This document shows, piece by piece, positions 53,350-64,000 of a stretch of 64,000 nucleotides of DNA. The stretch covers positions 102,322,647-102,386,646 of the forward strand of contig NC_092628.1 in NCBI RefSeq assembly GCF_039555335.1, in the 5' to 3' direction. Made by a program: the position numbers and the translations under genes. The notes under the pieces were generated by a model. The model worked only from the letters and a program-made list of their open reading frames with translations, had not been told where the DNA came from and made no database searches. The number at the start of each line of letters is the position of its first letter. The first letter of the stretch is position 1. This DNA comes from Amphiura filiformis. Lineage: Eukaryota; Echinodermata; Ophiuroidea; Amphilepidida; Amphiuridae.

Positions 53350-54857
53350 GGATGACAGTGCAAGAATGTGTTGGAGAAAACATGTATTTATTACTTCATA
53401 AGTATTTTAAAAGTACAAAATTGTTTTAAATGTTTATAATAGTCATCACATTTCATTATTTGCATGAATGAACAAAATTTACTTTGTTCCCAATGTGCTG
53501 TTTAAATGTAATATGATGTACCAAAGTTTAAGTGCTTGTATGTGTAATTGTATAAAATTAAAGATAATATAAAATTTCTGTTAACCTTACGACCTGTAAG
53601 CAAGTTGGATTTGTTTCCAAACTTTCCATGAGTATGCACACTTTTGTTAAAGGGAAATGTTGGGATTTTCTATCTGTTCTGTGGTATGGTGTTTTTATGC
53701 CCTTTTTGTACTGGAAATAGGTTTGGATGTCTAAAGTTAGTATTCTGTTGATTAACCTGTCTTGGGTCTATAAATCTGTGATTGTTAAAACTAGTGTTAT
53801 GTTGGAGCACAATGTTTTGATTTTGAAAGTCAAAGAGCGAAATTGTCAATGACTAAGCTATAAATTTGTCAAAAGCTACCATTTCCTTTGCAGGTATCCA
53901 TTAACTGACTGTATCAAATTGATTGCTACACATCAATTTTGATGTTTATTAATATGCCTGCTTCTTCCAAATGCAACATTGGATCCTCTTCAAATGACCA
54001 GAATTTATTGTTAATTGAACATTTATAACATGAATTTAGGTGTTGTGTTGCATTTTGATGTACTTTTCCACAGTTCAACTTCCTCAGTTGCTGTTCTCAG
54101 GCCAATAACTCATTTAATAAAATTGGGGTATTTTCCCCATCCCAAGAAAAATAATGCACATGGGGCAGAAATGACACTCCACATCAAACCTTGGGATCTC
54201 CTTTATAGAAACCATACCATTCTTTTTGCGTGTCAGATTTATTTGTCTCAATATTTGAGTGCAAACATTGCTGGGTCATGCTTCCCTCTGACACGACTTA
54301 AAATTGCAACGAGTAGATGAACTTTAAAAAGGTGACATGTAGGCCTACATGTTCTTATCACTTTGAGATGGTCTGTACATGTGTGCTACATAAAGTATAC
54401 AAATAATTATTTACAATTGTAAGAATATTTTTGTGAGGGGAAATATATATGGAAAGTTCCAATTCCAAAGTTCCAACATGGACCAATTCAAATTCCACAG
54501 AAGCCTAAACTATTCTTTCCATTTTAAATTTAAAAAAAAATCAATATTTGTTTTACTCTAATTAAATTCCGTTTCTTCCACTTATTCAAAATTCTTTAGG
54601 ACTAACCAATAACACATAGATCTGTAGTTGGTGAGTCCAGGTTATCACTGTATGCAAAAGTTAACACTATGGGTGTATTAGCAGTAAGTACATGTATGTC
54701 TCTCTAAGGCCAAAAAAAAAGTTGTTTGTTTGTCCTCCACCATTTTTTTTTTTTTAAATCAATTTTTTTTTTCAGATTTGGAGTATCTCTGGATCTAGCT
54801 AGAGCTATTAAAATGTTAGGTTTGTTCATGGTTTAAAATAAAAAGCCCCCCCCCCCC
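53350..54857. other. Non-coding stretch
   Basis: Nothing recognised. A 101-codon frame at 54015-54320 has no domain and no exon borders. Confidence 0.35.
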
Positions 54858-55016
54858 AAAAAAACCCCATTAATGCAAAGTTATATTTTGTGTTCATGTC
54901 ATAGTCTAATATTACTAATGACTTCAAAATACATTGGATTTATATCCATTTTGAAATCATTAAAAGACTATGACATGAACACAAATTATAACTTTGCATA
55001 AAAATGTTGGGTTTTT
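54858..55016. mobile_element. Small foldback element, about 160 bp
   Basis: AATGCAAAGTTATATTTTGT and GTTCATGTCATAGTCT at the left return inverted at 54962-55005. Inner arms CTTCAAAATACATTGGAT/ATCCATTTTGAAAT also pair. It abuts the TTAA element that starts at 55017. Confidence 0.8.
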
Positions 55017-55684
55017 TTAAGGGAAGGGGTATATATGAACGTTTGGACAGTATTTATTGTGGGACATTAGAGCACATCAGACATATCGAATTGCATTCTG
55101 AATACGAAGAATGTCCTTCTGATATCAAATAATTTTGATTTTTGAAATTAGCAATGTAATACACATTTTATGGCAAATCATTAAAATTGATATTTTTGAT
55201 ATTTAACAGTACTTGAAGTAAACTTTATAAATCTGATGATTTATACTTAAAGTTTATGTAGGTGGGATGAAAAGCTGACGATCAATTGAAAATTTTGACC
55301 TTTCGTATTGAAGATATGGATTTTTTTTCCCAAAACACCAAAAAAAAATAGGTCTTTTTGGGAAAAAAATCCATATCTTCAATATAAAAGGTCACAATTT
55401 TCAATTGATCGTCGGCTTTTCCTCCCAGCTACATACACTTTAAGAATATATCATTAGATTTATAAAATTTATTTCGAGGACTGTTATATATCAAAAATTT
55501 GAAAAATATCAAATTTTAATAATTTGTCATAAAATTAGTATTATATCGTGAATTTCAAAAATGAAAATTATTTGATATCAGAAAGACATGCTTCAGTATT
55601 CAGAATGCAATTCCGCCTGAGGTGCTCTCATGTCCCACAAAAATACTGTCGAACGCCATAAACGCTCATTCTAGATCGCCTTAA
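55017..55684. mobile_element. TTAA-flanked foldback element, family 2 (copy 5)
   Basis: TTAAGGGAAGGGGTATATAT at the left, CTAGATCGCCTTAA at the right; arms and centre as in 10255-10912 (ATACGAAGAATGTCCTTCTG, CGACGATCAATT-type inner pair). Confidence 0.8.
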
Positions 55685-56006
55685 AGTCACCATGAATGAT
55701 TGTAGCATTTAGCTCTAGCTAGGTCCAGGAATACGCCAAATTTGCACTTCCTCTTTCAAAGCTGTGGAGGACAACAAACAATTATTTTTTTGGGGCCTAA
55801 TGCATCTACGCATGGTAAGAGTGAATGCAATGCTTTGAGCACTCCTGGCATGCATTGGGAAAAATGAAATGCACTTGTGGAGTTCAATAGGCATATTTCT
55901 GCTGATGCTAAAATAGTAAGCAATAAATGACCAAGAAGTCAGTTAAATCAAAAGTTGATGAAGAGATTAGTAATTGATAGGATTACTATGTTGTCTGAAC
56001 AGTGAA
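55685..56006. other. Non-coding stretch
   Basis: Nothing recognised. Confidence 0.3.
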
Positions 56007-56014
56007 CACATGGC

Positions 56015-56215
56015 CAGTGGCAGTGCCACAGGGGGGGCATGAGGGGGCAAATGCCCCCCGGTCAGAGTTCTTGCCCCCGTTTCCCCCAGTAAAAACCCAA
56101 AATTATGACAATTTTACCTTTTTGCAGTAATTTTGCGCACAATTTTGCCCCCCCTGAAATTCACTTTGCCCCTCAATGCCCCCCCGCCGGAAAAAAATTC
56201 CTGGCGCCGCCATTG
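56015..56215. mobile_element. hAT-like MITE, CAGTGGCGG family (copy 2)
   Basis: CAGTGGCAGTGCC at the left, GGCGCCGCCATTG at the right. Exact 8-bp duplication CACATGGC at 56007-56014 and 56216-56223. The body is the inverse of 13565-13777 (AGAGTTCTTGCCCCC; AAATTCACTTTGCCCC). Confidence 0.88.
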
Positions 56216-56223
56216 CACATGGC

Positions 56224-56800
56224 ATACATGTATGATGTACAAGCAGTGTACAGACATGAGAATTTTCCTCTTAATAAACAGGAATTCATGTTTTTTGTTG
56301 CCCAGATTTCTACATTTTATTCCTTTAGCCCATTTTGTAATCTTATCCAGTGGCGGCACTACGGGGAGAATTCACCCAGACAGAAGCTCTGTAATAGATA
56401 AGGGATTATCAGAACATTCAAGAGGGGCAGTTATTAACAGCCAGGATATCAGTGGTATTTATGCATTGTCTTGTCTCAGGCGTATGTTGGTTTCTTAACC
56501 ATCGAGGTGCAGGTTGTTGACTGGGACTGATGGAGTTGGCACCATGCACTCATTTGGGTTTTTTCCTACGAAATTTTGATATAAATGATCAAAATAATAC
56601 CTTTGCATGTCCGGGACATTTCATTATAATTGTCTGGTATATTTGTGTTTAAATTGTTTTCAGTCTGATGTATATTTCAAATATCATTATGGATTTGTAT
56701 CATAATCATGAAAATTAAATTATTGCCTTCTAAGAAGAATATTCACTTCAATGTGTTCGTGTGATTTCTTTGATTGAACAATTTTTAATGTATATGCTGT
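56224..56800. other. Non-coding stretch
   Basis: Frames here run into the neighbouring MITE and show no domain. Confidence 0.3.
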
Positions 56801-56809
56801 GTCCTCTCT

Positions 56810-57195
56810 AATTATTGATGCCCCCTTTTTTTCAAAGAAAACATGACCGAAATGCAGAAATTGCCATGCCATAGCATGTAAGCATGGTAAGTAAAGAAGT
56901 TTAAAACAGGCATGTCATGATTGTGAAATTGCATTATGGGCAAATCCTATACTCTAACTTGAATTTTCATTATAGCTAACTAAAAATCACATTCTTGCAT
57001 GAAAATGCACCTAACAGATTTGTAGTACCGGTATTTTCTAATAAAATGTGGCGCCCACATAGGCCATGTATTTCAAAGGGCAATTCGTATTTTACGATTC
57101 TGGAAGTGGTATTTTGAGTTTTTTTGATTGGAAATTCACTTCTAATAAATGCTCCCTTTTTAAAAATGTTACACCTTCATCCTGCAAATTTTGAC
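56810..57195. mobile_element. Decayed copy of the TACCGTATTGTTTG MITE family
   Basis: Shares with 63018-63478 the order GCCCCC...TTCAAAGAAAA, AATGCAGAAATTGCCATGCC, and GGAAATTCACTTCTAATAAA near 57130-57150. The terminal repeats are not preserved. Confidence 0.55.
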
Positions 57196-57559
57196 ACCTC
57201 AATTGTTGCTCTGCCATCTTATTGAAAAAAGCTACAAGCATATCAATGGTAAAGGGTCGGATTTCATAAAGTTCAGTAGCCCCTATTCAAAAGTGCAAAG
57301 CCAATAAACATGCTATAAATTCATAATGTTTTCTTCACTGACTCAGGGATAACTTTTATTGAACCTGTTTATTTCAATCTCATGATACTCTTGTTACCAT
57401 GGATTCATTCTTTACTCTCAGTCATGTCAAATGCAGTTTACTTCATACTTCATGTGTCCTCCATCACTGTTCACAACTGCTGCTGTAATGCAACCTTGCA
57501 TGCTTCTTGTGAGGTGTGAGGTGTCGATGGTAATGGTCGGATTTCAAAAGTTGCTGAAG

Positions 57560-60455
57560 TCTATACAGGATTCTGTCTATACAGGATTCCACCACCATCA
57601 AAGGAAAATAAGTTGACAGTAAAACTGTTTATGAGTGAGTTTCCACAGCTTCTTGAGTCACTTACCATCGTCCCTGGTCGGCTTTTAATCACCGGTGATT
57701 TAAACTTTCACGTTGATGATGCGCCTGATCGAGATGCGATTAGGTTCTTGGATCTTTTGGATTCTTCCGGACTTCGTCAACACGTCCAGGAAGCAACACA
57801 CCGTAGTGGCCATACTTTGGACCTTTTCATCTCGCGAAAGTGTCCGATGAACTTGTCTCTGATGTGACTGTTGTACATGGCTTACCTTCAGATCACAAAG
57901 CCATCAAATGTCTTCTGGATATTCAAGAACCTGCTCAGGTAACAGTGGAAGTCCGATCGCGTAATTTTCGCGCCATAGATGTGAACAGTTTCAAGAGAGA
58001 CATAGTGACATCCTCCCACATGCTCGGTAATGCTTCTCAAGACGCATTTGATGATCCTTCAATTCTCGTCGATCAATATGAATCCATTTTGTCTGGCCTG
58101 CTAAATATTCATGCTCCTATGAAAACACGGACCATCGTGCATAGACCGAATTCGCCGTGGTTTGATGAGAACCTGCGTGAGTCAAAACGTATAAAGCGGC
58201 GATATGAGCGGAAGTGGTTAAAGACTGGGCTAGAAGTTGATCGCCAAGTATATACGCAGTACTGCAAAGACCATCGCAAGAAAGTTGAGGATGCAAAGTG
58301 TGAATACCATCGTGCTAAAATCGCCGCATGTGATGATCGACAGCTGTTCAAGATTGTTGACAAACTCAGCAAATCAACTACATCTACTGTTCTGCCGGAT
58401 CATTCATGTCGCACAGATCTCGCAAACAACTTTGCACATTATTTCAAGGAGAAAGTGTGTAAACTCCTGGATAAGCTTGACAACTTTGATCCTCCTGAGT
58501 TGTCCATCACTTTGTCTGAGTCATGTGAGAGTACATTCACTGCGTTTCGCGAAGTGTCACCTGAGGACGTCCATCAGATTTTGCTGAAATCGGCAACAAA
58601 ATCTTGCCCCTTGGATCCAATCCCTACAGATCTGCTGAAGAAATGCTTGGATCCACTCCTACCGCATTTGACTAACATCATAAATTCTTCACTGCTCTCT
58701 GGTCTGATGCCCCCATCTCTGAAAGTAGCGCAAGTTACTCCCCTGGTAAAGAAAGCCAACTGTGACAGAAACGATATGAAAAACTATCGGCCGATCTCAA
58801 ATCTTAAGTTCCTATCAAAGACAATTGAGCGTGTATCGGCTACCCAATTGACAGAATATCTCGTGAACAATAATCTGTATGCATCTAACCAGTCGGCTTA
58901 CCGAAAATACCACTCGACAGAAACTGCTCTCACAAGAATCCATAATGATATCCTTCTAGCTGCAGACAAACACCTCGAGGCTGTTCTAATCTTACTTGAT
59001 TTCTCTGCAGCGTTTGACACGCTTTCCCATCATGCTTTGCTCGAACGTCTCACGTAAGAGATATGGTATACGTGGAACAGCACTTAAGTGGTACGAATCA
59101 TATCTGAAGAACAGATATCAAACAGTTGTCATAAAGGGTGAGACATCTGATAGTACCTGTCTCGACGAGGGTGTCCCTCAAGGATCGGTAAATGGTCCAC
59201 TTCTATTCACACTGTTCTCTGCTCCTCTTGGTGATGTCATTGATGCACATGACATCAATTTTATGACTTATGCGGATGACACGCAACTATACCTGCTTCT
59301 CCATCCAAGCGAACGTGAATCTGTCATCCCTCGGCTGGAGCGCTGTCTCCTTGACATCAAGACATGGACTGCTGTGAATAGACTGGTGTTGAATGACTCC
59401 AAGACGGAGGTGATTCACATTAGTTCCAAATTCGTGAAAACACCGTCTTTCCCGAAAATCACCATCGGCACGTCTGAACTTGAGACATCGCGAGTAGCAA
59501 AAAGTCTTGGTGTACTATTTGAAGGTTCCTTGGACATGAAAGATCACGTAAATAGTGTCGTTCGAGCTGCATCATTTGTCATTTACCGGATTGGACAACT
59601 TCGCCGTTATCTTGACAAGGAGTCTGTGGAACGCCTCGTCCATGCATTTGTTTCTTCTCGGTTAGACTCGTGTAACACATTGCTGTACGGTCTTCAGGAA
59701 TATCAACTCGCGAAATTACAAAGAGTACAGAATTCCGCGGCACGACTTGTAACCAAATGCGGAAAGCGAGAACATATGAAGCCTGTTCTTAGGGACCTCC
59801 ATTGGCTGCCCGTGCAACAGTGTATTGCGTATAAGATCGCTTTGCTCACTTTCAAGGCACTGCACGGGTTAGCTCCGGTGTACTTATTAGACCTCGTTAA
59901 AGAGCGCAAGCCACGGAGGTCCCTGAGATCGGCTTCAGAAGTTCTTTTATGCCCACCAAAGATCCCCAAAACCAAATTTTATGGTGAACGGGCTTTTGCA
60001 ATGGCAGCGCCAAAGGTATGGAACGGTATGCCATCTACATTACGTGCTAACAAGAACTTAAACACTTTCAAAAAGGACTTAAAGACACACCTGTTTAGTT
60101 CTTGTTAGCTACCCACACCATACTTTTAGGCTGCTATTGCGATTGCATCGCTGTGTGATTTCTCCGTGCTAATATTTTTTCTGCAATTGTATGTTTTTTA
60201 AAGTTGTTCATGAATAATTTGTATATTATTGACTTTTATTGATTCTTAACATGTTTCATTGGTAAATCTATTTAAGTGTAAATTAAGTGCATTTTAATCT
60301 TGTAGTTAACTTTTAATTTTGTTTAATATGTTGTTCTCATGTAAATCTATGGTATATTTTAATGGTTTTTAAGCTTGTTCAGCGCTTTGAGTTTGTTTTT
60401 ACATTATAAGGCGCTTTATAAATTTTATTTATTATTATTATTATTATTATTCTGC
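57560..60455 (+). mobile_element. L2/CR1-type LINE, 5'-truncated, two frameshifts
   Basis: The 3' part of a non-LTR retrotransposon: endonuclease C-terminal half, full reverse transcriptase, C-terminal tail, 3' UTR ending GCGCTTTATAAATTTTATTT and an (ATT)n tail at 60424-60451. ORF2 is split over three frames (57578-57840, 57840-59057, 59050-60108). Truncation at the 5' end and two single-base indels make it inactive, but identity of the motifs suggests it is fairly young. TCTATACAGGATTC is repeated in tandem at the 5' border (57559-57590). Confidence 0.88.
57578..60108 (+). pseudogene. LINE ORF2 (endonuclease/reverse transcriptase), frameshifted
   Basis: Seen in order: YRIPPPSKENK and GDLNFHVDD (endonuclease), GLPSDHKAI (endonuclease end), NYRPISNLKFLSKTIERV (RT block 1), LLDFSAAFDTLSHHALLERL (block with first catalytic Asp), VPQGSVNGPLLFTLF, MTYADDTQLYL (catalytic pair), then LHWLPVQQCIAYK and KVWNGMPSTL with DLKTHLFSSC at the C-terminus. 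Frameshifts lie near 57840 and 59050-59057. The three parts together cover about 840 residues; the usual N-terminal endonuclease half is missing. Confidence 0.9.
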
Positions 60456-61495
60456 ATAGATTACTGGTTTAGTATCCAATGCGGTATATGCTTTATTGTA
60501 CATGACATTTTCATTCAAATTGAAACCATTATGTTTGTGGCACAGTTGATGAATCAATGAAAAGCAGACTTGAACCTATGGAACACTCTGGAGAAGATGG
60601 CTAACAAGTCCATCAAGCCAAACACAACTCTTAGAGGGTTTGCGCGGCATTTTGAGAAGTGGAACCGTATTGACCACGAAGAACTAAGACACCTCTTTCT
60701 ATTTCTTGCAATTCTTCCTTTTAATTATTAGGCCAGCATGCTTTTTTTATAGGCTAAGCAAGGCAGCTTGTGCATTTTGCATAGGTCTGGAGTCTGGACC
60801 ATGGATTTTCCATGGACCCAAATGTCCCCTATATATCGAGGGTTCAGAACCAAAAAGACATAAGTTACTATGACCAGCTCTCACAAAATGAGCATAAAGT
60901 TGGCTCCTTGCTTTGGTCTTCAAAATCAATATTTCCTCCACAATGTCATTTGTTTTCTATTGATTTTTGTCATGAATAATTGACCGTATCTTCTAATGCT
61001 GGCGAAGTGACGTAATAAATCGCATTAACTACCATAGCAATAGGTGAAAACAATTTTGAATATACCGCGCTGCTCTACAAGCAGGTTGCACTCATCACCT
61101 GTGTATGTCTGCAATCGTAGATTGAATACAATGCCGGTCTTTTCAAAGATACTAATCGTACAGGTGCGAGTGATCAGCATGATATGGTTCAATGCAGAGG
61201 TACCGTGTGAGCGTACCAGTACAGCACGATATATTCAAAAATTATTTTCACCCAATTGCTATGGCAGTGCACTGGCGAGTGTATGCTCATTTTGTGGGAG
61301 CAGGTGATTGTGAGTTGAGGCTTTGAGGCTCTCTCAACCCTTGATATATGGACTAACCTGGGTAAACAAATGATCATTTGATAGCAGCTTCTGCTGAAAC
61401 AGTTCAAATGCATGTAATTTGGTTCCCATCATGACAATCTATTGGATTCCAACAGTATTTTTCAGATTGAGTGTATAGTTCCTTCAAAATCCATA
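60456..61495. other. Non-coding stretch with one unassigned frame
   Basis: 60571-60732 is open for about 54 codons (LNLWNTLEKMANKSIKPN...RHFEKWNRIDHEEL) ending in TAG. I do not recognise it. It starts without an ATG and has no clear splice acceptor. Otherwise nothing. Confidence 0.3.
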
Positions 61496-61718
61496 TACCG
61501 TAAAACCTCGTCTATAAGCATATAGAATGCTTCTGATGAAAGCTAAATTAATCCAGGTGCCATTCTGGAGTTTGAGCAAATAAATGACACATCCGAGCAT
61601 ATACGAACAAGTTTTATTGTAAGACCAATCTTTTGTATTGGCATATTTACGCTAGTTTCGTATGGACTTAGCTTTCATCAAAAACACTATATATGCTTGT
61701 AGACGAGGTTTTACGGTA
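61496..61718. mobile_element. TA-flanked MITE with CCGTAAAACC ends (intact copy)
   Basis: TACCGTAAAACCTCGTCTAT and TAGACGAGGTTTTACGGTA are inverted ends; 223 bp. The body in inverse orientation matches 12008-12625 without its nested element. It lies just past the NUBP1 stop, so it may be in that gene's 3' UTR. A minus-strand AATAAA falls at 61613-61618. Confidence 0.88.
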
Positions 61719-61758
61719 TACATCCATTCCTCAATTTCCTTTTAAAACAAAACTGATA

Positions 61759-61814
61759 TCATGTCAAGTCCATGGATTCGTCATCTTTGCTCTTCTGACA
61801 AAACTGTTTTATTC
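61759..61814 (-). CDS. NUBP1: NUBP1 last exon
   Basis: Acceptor CATTTTTCAG; phase 1 junction completes an Arg, then [17 protein letters not shown] and TGA. The human tail has RIQEFCNLHQSKEE at this place. Confidence 0.88.
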
Positions 61815-64000
61815 CTGAAAAATGAAGAAAAGGTTGTACATGTATGTCTTAAAACTGCAAACTAACTGGACAAAATAATATTGGGTTAAATTTTGTTGTC
61901 TGTAATTCCTCTCACCAGATACTGTACCATAACTCAATTAGTGGCAAATTTGTTGTTTTCCAAACATTTAATCTTTGCTTGTTCATGGTTATTGTTAAGT
62001 ATAATTCTCTAAGCAATATGACCTCTGTTATTACACTGAAGTGATCACACTGGACTAATATCCAGGTAGTTATAATAATAATATCCAGATGGTTATAATT
62101 ATACCCATATGGGGATGGGGGAGATACTGGTTGTGATAGTTTATTGTGGTATGTATAGGGTGTGAGCATTTTAGCTGTAAGTCCCTGATTGTAGCTAAAT
62201 GATATGGTGTGTCTTAAGTCACAGTGAACTCCTGTAAAGTTTGTGTTGAGGCATGGTTTATGCCTGTGTGTAGCACACTATAAATCGCTGCATTTTGTTT
62301 CTATTTACACCAATCTCTAAGCAGCCATGAAGATAGTATTATAATTACTTTGGAATGGAGAAAGGCACAAATATGTCACAAACTTACTCTGTATAATTTG
62401 TTGATATGCTTGAGCTGCAGGAGAATCTGGCATCTCTGAGAGGAAAGATTTACCCTCATCACAACATTTACCTGTGTCAAAAACAAAAAGTTTAATATCT
62501 CATTCTGGCAAATTATTTATCTGCTCTCTGCAGGGTTTACTTCATAATTGTTACTTATCAATTAAGTCTTGGGGTGACGTAGGTGATGTTGACGTCAGTG
62601 CAAATATGACTGGGCACAGCTTCATACCACAAGCGCTCACTCACAAGTGCTGAAAGACACCACATAGATGTGCGCGCGAAACAGGTGCCTAATCATGTTG
62701 ATGTCATTGACTCGCCACAAATAGTAGAAGCATTTCTGATGCCAAGAGTTACCCCATGTTATGTTATGTTATGTTTCAAATTAAATCACTTGTGTGTGTC
62801 AACCCAATCTTTTGTTTTTTCTCCAGTTAGATTTCTCATCTTGCCAAATCTGAAAAGTTTATCTCACCTATTCTAGGGTCCAATGGGAGCTTTCCTAAGA
62901 ATGGAATCTTCATGTTATCTGCCATCTTCTCTGCTCCTCCAGTGGTAGGTGGGAATATCACAGATTCATTCTGTGAACCAATCACATTGGTTGAATGAGT
63001 CAGTAGAACATTATTAATACCGTATTGTTTGTAATAAACGCTCCCCCTCTAATAAACGCCCCCCTCCAATTTTTCTGTGAAAAATTGACAAAAATGCAAA
63101 CATTTCCATGACATATCGTGTAGGTAAGCCCCGGTAAGCTTAAAACTTGCATCAGTCATGTCAGTCACGATCGCTAAATTGAATGGACAAAAGTCACAAA
63201 ACCTATTATGACTCAACTACCATCCATTTCATTGCCTAAATATGGTAGATTTTCACTAATTCCATGCACTTACACTAATTTTGTTATATTCCCCACGAAA
63301 ATATCATTTTCCGTGGGCGCCGCCATCATGTATAGTGTGAATCCCTCCTTTTAATAGGAGCACCATCGGGAAATTGAACACAATTTTTAAGCTTTTTTCA
63401 CTGACAATTCACTTCCAATAAACGCCCCTTTTGGAAAAATGCAACGCCCCCCGGGCGTTTATTACAAACAATACGGTATATGAAACTACATACATACACT
63501 ACAAATTGTTTTGAGAAAAGCTGGATAAGCCATTCTCTCTATCTTACATGGCTTAGTATAACGATTACAGTGCGTAATGGGAGCATGTTCATTCAATATG
63601 GAAATCAAACCAATGATGAACAAACTAAGCCAATTACAAATATTCTGAACACCTGATACACTCATTTCTTCCAAGAGTGTTTGTCTCATGGGTATATTAC
63701 AGCACCAGGCCACACTTTTCACCATCACCATTAAGATATTTTAATGTTTAAACATTCATCAAGACACATTTTTGAACCTTGTTGCTAATGAATGCAAATT
63801 TAGCAACCACCAAAAAAAATACAGCATAAAACATTCCCAATCATGTATTGTGTATCTCAATAAAGTAAATAAAACAACAAAGGGAGAACATGTGGGTGTT
63901 ATATATCCCCATCTCAAACAAAAGTTATTTTCAATTTTGATAAAAAAGCACAAGGTTTATAATGCTCAAAACTCACCTTGCAATTTGGGCACACAAAGCC
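61759..64000 (-). CDS. NUBP1: NUBP1, cytosolic Fe-S cluster assembly NTPase, last four coding exons (partial)
   Basis: Minus-strand exons at 64000-63977 (running off the window), 62970-62868, 62471-62388 and 61814-61759 join in frame into 88 C-terminal residues. Seen: GFVCPNCK with the CPxC pair that in this family helps hold the bridging [4Fe-4S] cluster, [50 protein letters not shown], ending DDESMDLT. The order and wording match human NUBP1 ([32 protein letters not shown]) better than NUBP2. NUBP1 with NUBP2 forms the cytosolic scaffold that builds Fe-S clusters for extra-mitochondrial proteins. The P-loop and N-terminal cluster motif lie outside the window. Confidence 0.92.
62388..62471 (-). 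CDS. NUBP1: NUBP1 exon
   Basis: TTGACACAG|GTAAATG to TACAGA|GTAAGT. Encodes [20 protein letters not shown] and QAYQQIIQ. Confidence 0.92.
62868..62970 (-). CDS. NUBP1: NUBP1 exon
   Basis: GGTTCACAG|AATGAA to AGAATAG|GTGAGA. Encodes [20 protein letters not shown] and [14 protein letters not shown]. Confidence 0.93.
63018..63478. mobile_element. MITE with TACCGTATTGTTTGTAATAA ends, NUBP1 intron
   Basis: Near-perfect inverted ends: TACCGTATTGTTTGTAATAA at the left, TTATTACAAACAATACGGTA at the right; 461 bp; AAACGCCCCCC motifs just inside both ends. A decayed relative is at 56810-57195. Confidence 0.9.
63977..64000 (-). CDS. NUBP1: NUBP1 exon, cut by window edge
   Basis: Encodes GFVCPNCK and ends at the donor AAG|GTGAGT; contains the CPxC cluster ligands. 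Confidence 0.88.

Noticed and set aside
54015-54320. 101-codon frame
   Set aside because: No recognisable domain, no splice context, AT-rich composition like its surroundings.
56114-56498. Frames of 81-121 codons near 56.1-56.5 kb
   Set aside because: They overlap the 201-bp hAT-like MITE (WRRQEFF-type translation of its end) and have no separate support.

Overview
The window is AT-rich, intron-containing metazoan DNA with long non-coding stretches packed with transposon-derived repeats. Three conserved animal genes, the repeat content (Penelope-like element, L2/CR1-type LINE ends, many short terminal-inverted-repeat elements, interstitial TTAGGG-like repeats) and the very frequent TAGGCCTA motif suggest a marine invertebrate, probably a deuterostome such as an echinoderm or hemichordate. 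The lineage is an inference. No bacterial, viral or CRISPR features were found.

Genes. (1) PLD6/zucchini (mitochondrial cardiolipin hydrolase / piRNA-pathway nuclease) is complete in two coding exons on the minus strand, 41470 to 37868, predicted 237 aa. (2) TVP23 (FAM18 family Golgi membrane protein) is complete on the plus strand, 41855 to 48870, with six coding exons; the start codon alone forms the coding part of exon 1, and the prediction is about 207 aa. These two genes are head to head with about 380 bp between start codons, probably a shared bidirectional promoter. (3) The last four coding exons of NUBP1 (cytosolic Fe-S cluster scaffold NTPase) are on the minus strand from the right window edge to 61759. 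A possible orphan first exon lies at 27896-27994. The three genes act in different pathways (piRNA/mitochondrion, Golgi trafficking, Fe-S assembly); nothing suggests they cooperate.

Layout. 0-2.5 kb: two decayed LINE reverse-transcriptase fragments. 2.5-3.5 kb: AAAGTTGC array and a GGAATTCC tandem repeat. 4.7-17 kb: TTAA-flanked foldback elements, an L2-type LINE tail, microsatellite, and hAT-like and TA-flanked MITEs. 17.2-22.6 kb: inverted copy of 6.0-8.3 kb, split by a 4.36-kb TA-flanked element that carries a minisatellite, a long palindrome and a tRNA-like sequence. 22.8-27.4 kb: three tandem arrays, two with a clear two-unit higher-order structure. 27.5-37 kb: sparse, with a LINE fragment, a 1.1-kb foldback element and nested TTAA elements. 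37.2-48.9 kb: PLD6 and TVP23. 49.8-50.7 kb: truncated Penelope-like element with inverted pLTR arms. 51-57 kb: more MITEs. 57.6-60.5 kb: nearly intact L2/CR1-type LINE with two frameshifts. 61.5-64 kb: NUBP1.

The most informative signals are pairs in which one repeat copy holds an insertion and another shows the empty site; these fix target-site duplications (TTAA, TA, 8 bp) from this window alone. Also notable are the Penelope-like insertion with its inverted arms, the strictly alternating dimeric satellite at 26.2-27.4 kb, and a PLD6 exon-like fragment in reverse orientation beside PLD6. All similarity statements come from reading the sequence, not from database searches.
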